From positions 275,851-321,133 of the forward strand of contig JAPMOS010000036.1 of the NCBI GenBank assembly GCA_027972325.1: DNA of 45,283 nucleotides. The letters run 5' to 3'. Source of the DNA: Paratrimastix pyriformis (taxonomy: Eukaryota > Preaxostyla > Paratrimastigidae). Made by a program: the position numbers and the translations under genes. Of this stretch, positions 1-45,283 are shown piece by piece; position 1 is the first letter of the stretch, and the number at the start of each line of letters is the position of its first letter. Below the pieces are notes generated by a model. The model made no database searches, had not been told where the DNA came from, and was given only the letters and a program-made list of their open reading frames with translations.

Positions 1-17764
<17,764 letters not shown>

Positions 17765-18070
17765 CCACCTCGCCCAATACAAATGGCGGCATGCACCTTT
17801 TGACCCCCCGGACGATGTGTGGCGTGTCCGGCGCGCGCTGCCGTCGTCTTTTTCTCTCCTCCCCGTTCGTTTTCCCCTCCCCTCCCCCGCGATATCTCCT
17901 CCCCCGTCTGCATTTTCAATTTGCGTTTTTGATGATTTGGATGATGATGGTGATTGATGTATTTTTCTTCGTTTTGTACAAAGAGCAACGGGGAAAACCG
18001 ATCGATCGGAACAACACACACAAAGATGGGCGCTTGCTGTCGAGGTGGGCCGCAAGGACGTCTTTCGGCA
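17765..18070. other. Convergent intergenic gap
   Basis: 306 bases between the stop of IFT122 (+) and the end of the LRR gene (-). Pyrimidine-rich, with a short ATGATG run near 17925-17945. No AATAAA is seen after the IFT122 stop, and no gene. Confidence 0.7.
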
Positions 18071-20081
18071 TCATCGTGGCAAGCAAGGGAACTCCTTCAT
18101 CCAGGAGAACCGCCTGGCCAGCCCGGAGAACGCTTCAATGTCAAGGTGCAGGTTCCGGGGGGGCGGTCCGATCAGCTCGCACCGCTCCACGTCGGCCGAA
18201 GGGAAGCCGCAAAGGTGGAGCATCTCTAGCAGTGGGCAGTGGAGCACCAGCGAACGGAGCTTCATGACTTCGATGTTCAGCCGTCTGAGATGCGGCAAGG
18301 CCAGGACCACATCAGCATGCCGAGGCCCGCCAGGTCGAGGACGGCCAGCTGGGGCAGCCGCCCCAGGGCTGCGGCCAGCGGGGGCCAGTTCAAGAAACCC
18401 CGCCCGTGCAGAGAGACCCGGCGCAGGGTGGTGGCGCTCATCGCCAGGCAATTCGGGAGGCACAGCACGGCCTCGGCCAGCTCAGCTCGGACGGCCAGGT
18501 TGAGCAGCGGTGGTGGCGGGCCGACCAGGGCAAGCGAGGCGAACCGGGACAGGTCCGCATGAAAGGCCATCAGGGCCGGGCAGTGGATGTTCAGCGTCGA
18601 CAGTCGGCGAGGCACAGCAAAATCGCCTTGCCGTGGAAGCAGCCAGACTGCGAGGGCGCGCAGGCCAGTGGACTCCACCAGAAGGTCAGGTGGCGGATCG
18701 GTGGGCGTCCAGCCCAAGTCGACCGTTGCCCGAAAGAATGCGAGTTGGGCGGGCAGCTGAAGGGCGCGCATACTCCACGGGGGCGGCAGATGGGGCAACA
18801 CGTCGACGGCTACCTCGATCGACAGGCGGGTCAGCGAGTGGGATCCGAGCAGCCGAGTGAATGGCGGGATCGCGAATGGAGAGCGGGGGCAACTCACGTA
18901 GTCGGGGCGACCCCTCCAGCAACTGGGGCAGCCCGTCCAAAGAGAGCGGCAAGCCGTCGGCCCAGCAACCGCGCCCACGCACCCGCACCAGGCGAGGCAT
19001 GGCTTTCCATCGGTGGCGACAGTAACCTGGCAGCCCCTTGATCGAACGCAGTTGGGGGCAGTCCATGACGAACTCCGTGAGGCCGCCACCCCGTTCGGGC
19101 AGGACGAGTTCCTCCAGGCGGGGGCAGGTCAGCTCTATGGCGGCAGGAATTGGAATGCACCCCTCCACGTAATCGAAGGACAGCGTGCGGAGGTGTCGGC
19201 TGGCGATGCGCATCCGCGCGCCACGTACTGGCGAACGTTGCTGGAAGTGGAAGGCGAGATGTTCCAGCCGATCCAGCAGCCCCGGCCTGAGTGCGTACTG
19301 GGCAATGGGGCAGAAAGACGCGCGTTGAAGAGTCAGTGTGAGACTCATCAATTCGGGCAGGCCGTCCAACAGGCCCTCCAGTTGGCTCAGAGGGATCGCC
19401 TCATACTGCCCGATCGGCAAGGTGACGGTGAGGTTGAGGGAGCGCAGAGTGGCCATGTTGCCAGTCAGCAGGCGGGCCAAGGTGGTAGTAATCCAGTCCG
19501 AGCTCGTCGCGCTCATATCGGGAAGCTCCAGCCGCTCCAACCGGTTGAGCTGCCATCCTCCATCCCTCCCATCCATCGGAGGGGCGGTTCTTCACCCACA
19601 GGCGGAACTCCTCCAGCCCGTGGAGGTGACCCACGATGGCGGGCAGGGCCTGGTGGATGATGAACCACGGCGCGGCGATCTCGAGCACGGCCAGGCGGTT
19701 GTGACCGGCGAAGGCCTCGCCCACCCAGTCACTGGCGGCCTCGGGAAGGTCGCACCAGTGCTCGGGGAGTGTCTCAAAGTCCAGGGTCAGCTTGACCAGA
19801 CCCAGGCAGGGTCCCACCAGGGCAGCCAGTGCCTCGGCTGTGGGGGTGGTGACCTGGCGAATCAGCGGGTCGCCTTCATCATTGTCATCATCGTCGGCGC
19901 CCCTCCAGGCCAGCCCGCGGGGGGAGCCCCGGACGGCCGTACGAGTGGTGTGACAGATGCTCAGGAGCTGAGTGTAGGTTCGCATCGGAGATTCGGAGGT
20001 CTCAACAAGGACTGGGAGCAAATCGAGGGGCAATCGAAGCGGAAGCGCTAATGGGGAGAACCGAAGCTGATCAACCTTCAC
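18071..20081 (-). pseudogene. F-box-like / leucine-rich repeat gene with three frame changes
   Basis: Apparently intronless. It opens at 20081 with MKVDQLRFSPLALPLRLPLD; LPLDLLPVLVETSESP and LLSICHTTRTAVRGSPR resemble an F-box (substrate-receptor adaptor of SCF ligases). Irregular LRRs follow, such as LHGLEEFRL, NRLERLELP, MATLRSLNLTV, LRTLSFDYV, PQLAVLDLAGLG and LRSLVLHCPLLEMLHLCG, to a stop at 18071. The frame changes near 19590-19570 (inside a GATGG/GAGG-rich stretch), near 18895, and near 18320, so no single reading covers the ~670-codon length. It is either a young pseudogene or carries uncorrected sequencing indels; IFT122 in the same sequence shows none in 3.2 kb of exon. The F-box assignment is an inference from spacing and leucines. 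Confidence 0.72.
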
Positions 20082-20527
20082 CGGTGGTATTTTCGTGCGT
20101 TTTGCTTTTTTGGATGCCAGTGTTCTCTCACTACTGTTGTTCGAGCAACGATAAGCGATCGATCAATCGACGCTAGGTATTTGAAGAAGTTTCCGGAGCG
20201 TTTCAATGCCTGGGGGTTATGTATGTTATTATCACGGCTTTTGGCTTTATTCTCCGGGGCCAACACGTTGATCGTCATAATCATCTTTGTGAAGAACTTT
20301 TTCGGCAATGAATCGATAATTTTGATCCCATTGGGCCAACGTTTATCAGATATATAGTTTTTTTCCCCTGCTTTTTCCCCTCCCGAGGCTGCACCACAAC
20401 ATGAGCCGGGAAAACGTGTTGCCGGGAGAAAAGCCGAATGGGAAAAGAATCACCACATTTACATCTATATGACACATATTTACAAAACTGGGTGAATACC
20501 GCCCACCTGGGTTGGGTCGGGCTCTTC
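20082..20527. other. Intergenic, AT-richer spacer between two minus-strand genes
   Basis: 446 bases free of simple repeats, between the end of the LRR-array gene (20528) and the start of the F-box-like gene (20081), so it should hold the former's 3' end and the latter's promoter. AATAAA occurs on the minus strand near 20243. No ORF or RNA gene is recognised. Confidence 0.6.
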
Positions 20528-29555
<9,028 letters not shown>

Positions 29556-29585
29556 GACTGGCTCTTTTAGCTATGGTGCCTCGTG

Positions 29586-29861
29586 TCAACCAGTCTCGCC
29601 ACGTGACTTGCCGGAAGTGAACGACAACCACTGGACCAGGGCATCGAATGGGATTGGTGTAGGTTGGGCTGACGAGCCCAACCAGCTCGAACCGCTGCAT
29701 GTCGGGGACGTTCTCCGAGCACCCGCGAGCGGATCGTCTCCATGGATGCCCAGCCACCTCAGGTCGGCAACCTCAAGGAGGTTGAGAGAGTCCAGGCGCC
29801 ATCGGTCTCCCCTTCTCCAGCGCTGGGGCCAGGAAACGGGAAGGCTCCGCTGATCGAACAC
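29586..29861 (-). pseudogene. Possible LRR/F-box-family fragment
   Basis: Just upstream of the LRR-array gene. One frame reads SLNLLEVADLRWLGIHGDDP; another reads MQRFELVGLVSPTYTNPIR. Both resemble the irregular LRRs of the F-box-like gene at 18071-20081. No complete gene. It could be part of the 5' region of the LRR gene instead. Confidence 0.3.
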
Positions 29862-29913
29862 AAACCAGAGAAAACCCTCTTTTTCGCGGTGTTGTTCTCG
29901 GGGTTCACCGCAG

Positions 29914-29971
29914 GCGCGGGCATCCGAGGGCCAGTCGAACGATCGATACCCCTACTGATGCGCTGCCACGC
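29914..29971 (+). repeat. Inverted copy of the last exon of the alpha-solenoid gene
   Basis: The plus strand reads AGIRGPVERSIPLLMRC; the minus-strand exon at 30187-30320 reads AGIRGLVERSMPLLLRC. So ~55 bp is duplicated in opposite orientation about 300 bp away. Both sit beside the direct motif GGGGTTCACCGCAGG (29908, 30191). Confidence 0.85.
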
Positions 29972-30186
29972 CCCGCCAGCTCCTCCTCCAGCTCCTCCTG
30001 CTCCTCCTCCCCCTCCCTCCACTCCCCCCTCCCCCTCCCCCTCCCCCCACACACACACGCCCCATGACACTCGCCCCCCATAACACGCGCCCCCCGAACT
30101 TGAGAGAATGGGCCAATTCCACAAGCACACGAGAATAATCGCCTGTTTTTCCCATAGGGGGGAGAGTCCACTCCAATCATCACAAT

Positions 30187-41040
<10,854 letters not shown>

Positions 41041-41214
41041 GGGGTTGGTCAGGCGCTCGAGCAGCAGGAGGTGGAAGAAGGGGGGATGGGGATGGGGATG
41101 GGGAACGGGAGAAGTGGGGCGCGAGAGGGCGGTGCGGGGTGGCCGGGATGGGGAGGCGGAGTGTGGGGGTGAGAGGTGGAGGATGGTGGAGACGCTCACA
41201 GCCGACACACTGGT

Positions 41215-41400
41215 GAGGTCCTCCAACTCGCACCCATCGACACATGCAGCCGACACACAGCCGACACACACAGCCGACACACACAGGCCGACACACAGGC
41301 CGACACACTCAGAGGCCGACACACACACACAGCGACACACACAGCCGACACACAGCCGACACACACACACAGCCGACACACACAGCCGACACACAGAGGC
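41215..41400. repeat. CAGCCGACACACA array with a copy of an exon end
   Basis: 41215-41240 repeats GAGGTCCTCCAACTCGCACC, also present at 42811-42830 and, diverged, at 42931-42950. CAGCCGACACACA units follow. Confidence 0.88.
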
Positions 41401-42193
41401 CGATTGAAAAGAGGGAAGAGAGACACCGCAAGAAATGTAGGCACAGTCCACGAGGGAAGCGCCATAGTCAAGCAGTGTCCACCAAGCCAACATACGCAAG
41501 CAGGCGGCAGCGAACAAGGGTCAGTCAACGGCAAAGCGCTCAGGCGGAAGAGCACGTCAACATCCGAGACCGGAAATCAGGACCCACAAGGGATCCGTCA
41601 CATGGTGTGGATGGACAGCTCACGCTCACCACATCGCACGGCAGCAGCATGTGTCGCGCCAAAGGGGGTCCCCGACACAGGCAAGACAAGGGCAATCGGA
41701 GCATATGACACAGACCTTTCGATTGGGTGCGCAGTAGAATGTCGATGGCGAGCATCGACGACGGACGGACGGGACGGCAACGAACGGGACGGGTCGGGAC
41801 GGGACGGCGCACCAGGGACGGGACGTAGGGGCAGCACGACCAGGACAGGCCGCACGTAGCACAGAGGGGCACGATGAAGAACGGGACGGACGGGACGGGA
41901 CGGGACGGGACGGGACGGGGCCGGGGTGTGGAGAGTGTGGGGGAGCAGAAGTAGGGACAGGAAGAAGGAAGAAAACGGTCCATCCCCACGAGACGGGAGT
42001 GGATCCGGAAAGTGTAGTGGCACCCAGAATGAGCCTACTGATCGGAGCGTTAGGGCAGTGCCACCACCTCCGGGGATCCCCCGACCACACACCACCACAG
42101 GACGGGACGAGCAAAGCCAAGGGACGGGACGAGCAAGGGACGTGGCGGGACAGGACAGGGGACAAGGGACACGGGTCAGGACAGGCAGCTGAG
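41400..42193. other. Unassigned region with (GGGAC)n stretch
   Basis: No gene recognised. GACGG/GGGAC pentamers span about 41760-41925. The rest is unique sequence, perhaps the flank of the degraded element at 42194-42640. Confidence 0.5.
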
Positions 42194-42640
42194 TTACAGA
42201 TGGATCGCCCATGGGGTCCACACTTGGTCGCCCCGGGACAGGAAGATCCAGTAACTGCAGCGCAGGACAGTGTCAGAGATCGAGGTGGAGAGGGTTTTGG
42301 AGCCAATGCCCAGCAGCCGGGTCATGGCATGATAGGAACGTGTCAGGAACCCGATGGAGCCCACCTCGAAGGGGACCAACTCCACCGTCCAGCCCTTCAC
42401 CGCCAGGTCGCGGGTCAGGGCCAGATAGCGGGCTGTTTTACGCTCGTGTGCCGCATCACATTGTGCTCCGAGGGGACTGTAAGTTCCAGGAGCACAATCT
42501 TTTTCAGTGTCTCCGAGCGCAGCACCAGGTCCGGCGCTGCTGGGTGCCGGCACCCCAGTGCAGCATCCAGGGGGACGCCATTCGGGAAATCGGGCAGGTC
42601 AACGTACATCACCCAGTCACGGGCCAGATCAAGCACACAG
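42194..42640 (-). mobile_element. Broken retroelement remnant with PD-(D/E)XK-like nuclease segment
   Basis: Reads WVMYVDLPDFPNGVP, then PDLVL and VLLELTVP (a restriction-like PD-(D/E)XK signature), and further on ARYLALTRDLAVKGW and VELVPFEVGSIGF, a combination I know from C-terminal regions of retroelement-like polyproteins. It is a fragment with about one break and no recognisable reverse transcriptase or ends. The family is not settled. Confidence 0.6.
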
Positions 42641-42780
42641 GCCGACACAGAGGCCGACACACAGGCCGACACACAGGCCGACACACAGGCCGACACACAC
42701 AGGCCGACACACAGGCCGACACACACAGGCCGACACACAAAGGCCGACACACACAGGCCGACACACAGCCGACACAGACC
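42632..42780. repeat. ACACAGGCCGAC array
   Basis: About ten 12-16 bp units, the same motif family as 41240-41400. Confidence 0.92.
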
Positions 42781-42784
42781 CATG

Positions 42785-43026
42785 ACGGGCGTCCTGTAGA
42801 GGCGCCGAGTGAGGTCCTCCAACTCGCACCCATCGACGCACAGTCGACACGCACAGCCGACAAACCCGACACACAGCCGACACACAAACACGCACAGACC
42901 CATGACGGGCGTCCTGTAGAGGCGCCGAGTGAGGTCCTCCAACTTGGCCTCCACCGCCGCCGCCCGGCCCTGGCGGCCGAGCCCCGGCTGCCCTCGGTGC
43001 TGCTTCCGCTGGCAGCCCGCCCCACG
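42785..43026 (-). CDS. Candidate upstream exon of the alpha-solenoid gene, with a duplicated 3' end
   Basis: On the minus strand, CTCGCAG precedes an open stretch at 43026 that reads AAVEAKLEDLTRRLYRTPVM and ends with a GTCTGTG donor at 42900. The last ~50 bases plus donor recur at 42785-42830, 120 bp further on, and a shorter copy lies at 41215-41235. It may be an exon of the gene ending at 30187, but no phase-consistent link to 41040 was found. Confidence 0.35.
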
Positions 43027-43079
43027 CTGCGAGACACACGGGTCGCAAGAGAACACGAAGGAAATGGTGAGGAGTCGGG

Positions 43080-43532
<453 letters not shown>

Positions 43533-43548
43533 TCAGGTGAGCTCGCTT

Positions 43549-44205
43549 CGTTACGCTTTCAATCGGGTGACTATCCCGAGGAAGGGTTGACCTGGAGTCG
43601 ACCGCGACCACCCTGCGGTGATATGGCAGGGTGGCCGGAACGACTGGTGAGGTCGCCGTCCTTCCCGACCCATTTGAAATTTCGACCTTGGTGGCTATCC
43701 CCGGGGAAGGGCTGATCGGCGGCCGGTCCCGACCACGGTTCGCTGGATTTATGGGTCCCTCCAGCGAACAGTGAGGTCGCCGTGCTTCCCCGACCTGTTT
43801 GAAATTTTGACCTTGGTGGCTATCCCCGGGAAGGGTTGGCCACCACGACCACGGTTCGCTGGATTTATGGGTCCCTCCAGCGAACGGTAAGGTCGCCATC
43901 CTTCCCCGACCCGTTTGAGCCTGTTTGAAATTTTGACCTTGGTGGCTATCCCCCGGGAAGGAGTTGATCTGGAGTCGATCGCGACCACCCTGCGATGATA
44001 GGGCAAGGTGGCCCGAACGACTGGTGAGGTCGCCATCCTTCCCCGACCCATTTGAGCCTGTTTGAATTTTCGACCTTGGTGGCTATCCCCCGGGAAGGGT
44101 TGCCCTGGGGCCACCACGACCCCGCTTCTAAACATATGTTGGGGTCCCCGACCGACTGGTGAGGTCGCCATCCTTCTCCGACCATTTTGAAATTTGACAT
44201 GATCC
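43549..44205. repeat. Tandem satellite, 116-137 bp period, about five units
   Basis: GAGGTCGCC anchors lie at 43649, 43773, 43889, 44026 and 44161. Each unit has CCTTCCCCGACC, TTTGAAATTTTGACC and GGTGGCTATCCCCCGGGAAG. Two inner variants alternate: GGAGTCGACCGCGACCACC and CACGGTTCGCTGGATTTATG. No coding function seen. Confidence 0.9.
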
Positions 44206-44968
44206 CATAATATTTTGGATCGTGTCCCAAAATTTTGGAGGTGCCTCCCAAGTAGGGTATATCAGGGGCACCCCTTGGGGACTTGTGAAGATGGGATCGG
44301 AGGGGCCGAAGGGCCGAAAAGCCGAAATGCCGCAAGACACAGTAGGCTTAGTAGACCTGGTAGGCTCTCATGCGCCTGTGGCGCCCAGGCTGCGTCCGGC
44401 CCCACCTTCAGGTGCGATCGTTGTCCGGACAACACTGTTGCGAAAATGTTGCGAAATCGTTGCGAAATCGGTGCGAAACATGGTAGCGCTCTCTGGCTCT
44501 GCCCTTGATGCCAGCCCGCAGCCGCCCGAACCCGCTTGGAGACCCGAAGCACAATGGCCCGCCCGGTCAAGGTTGGCGATCCCCCTGATGAATGCCCCTA
44601 CCATCCCGGCCTTGCGACGGGTTCTCTCGGGTGCTGGTCCACGGTGACCTGGACCGCTCGGACAGCTGGCCGGACCCCACTCCAACAACACGGTGCGCTC
44701 TCCAGGATACCACTGTGGCCTGTGGACGTCCCCGCAGTGCTGCGGTAAGCCGGTCCCGAACACATAGGGTGTGATGACGGATGCACTCTCCCCTGGCAAA
44801 TGGCGTGTTGCCCTAAGTTGGCAAAAGTCCGACGGCATGAGGACAAAAATACCAACTGCCTTTGGGTCGGGTCGGTGCCGGGGAGAGCCCTGGGATTTTA
44901 CAGATTTTGGAAGGCCACCTCAGTTCCTTCCCCGAAAAGTCGTCCCTGTTTTTCGGTATTTATATATG
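44206..44968. other. Unassigned unique region
   Basis: No confident gene. A short (GTTGCGAAATC)-like triplication lies at 44446-44480. An open minus-strand stretch (about 44838-44368) reads VFGTGLPQHCGDVHRPQWYPGER; I do not recognise it. TATATAAATA-like sequence occurs on the minus strand near 44955-44965. Confidence 0.45.
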
Positions 44969-44971
44969 TAG

Positions 44972-45116
44972 AATGATGATGATGATGATGATGATGATGC
45001 TGATGCTGATGCTGATGATGCTGATGATGCTGATGATGCTGATGATGCTGATGATGATGATGATGATGATGATGACATGATGATGATGATGATGATGCTG
45101 ATGCTGATGCTGACGC

Positions 45117-45205
<89 letters not shown>

Positions 45206-45232
45206 CTGATGATGCTGATGATGCTGATGATG

Positions 45233-45283
<51 letters not shown>
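44972..45283. repeat. (GAT)n with GCTGAT blocks, running off the window
   Basis: GAT with ATGCTGATGCTG interruptions; it continues past the window end. Confidence 0.94.

Noticed and set aside
41540-42190. Minus-strand ORFs rich in Pro/Ser/Arg
   Set aside because: Largely the reverse reading of GGGAC repeats; no domain recognised.
44950-44968. TATA box on the minus strand
   Set aside because: TATATAAATA-like sequence is present, but no gene can be placed downstream of it with confidence.

Overview
The window is nuclear DNA from an intron-rich eukaryote. It holds spliced genes, two eukaryotic-type tRNA genes and a Tc1/mariner transposon. The complete C-terminal 1,083 residues of the intraflagellar transport protein IFT122 show that the organism builds a cilium or flagellum. 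Exons are GC-rich, while introns are packed with (ATC)n/(GAT)n and other simple repeats. A free-living flagellate protist is the best guess; an F-box-like/LRR gene reminds me of preaxostylan (Paratrimastix-like) proteins, but that is a weak inference.

Layout. 1-17764 (+): 3' part of IFT122, 28 exons (first one cut by the window edge); the reading frame closes perfectly over 3,254 exonic bases, only about 18% of the span. A tRNA-His(GTG) lies in intron 22. 17765-18070: short convergent intergenic gap. 18071-20081 (-): apparently intronless F-box-like/LRR gene whose frame changes three times. 20528-29555 (-): a 22-exon gene with an N-terminal domain followed by about 20 ribonuclease-inhibitor-type LRRs, one repeat per exon, every intron in phase 0; a tRNA-Gly(GCC) sits antisense in one intron. 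29556-30186: spacer holding an inverted copy of the last exon of the next gene. 30187 to about 41040 (-): a 15-exon alpha-solenoid (ARM/HEAT-like) gene of unknown function whose 5' end I could not resolve; one of its introns carries a 1,242-bp Tc1/mariner element. 41200-43030: degraded retroelement piece and repeated exon-end copies. 43080-45283: GAT arrays, a 116-137 bp tandem satellite and unassigned sequence.

Two patterns run through all three spliced genes. First, the 5' splice sites are not GTRAGT but GTCYGY: 56 of 62 introns begin GTCC or GTCT and 58 of 62 have G at +5, which predicts a matching change in U1 snRNA. Second, introns have grown by duplicating segments that straddle exon-intron borders, leaving ladders of decoy splice sites with 10-40 bases of exon attached (16 decoy acceptors before IFT122 exon 4, for example). 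Some of these decoys are in frame and stop-free, and some copies are inverted. These two linked observations are the most likely undescribed biology in the window.
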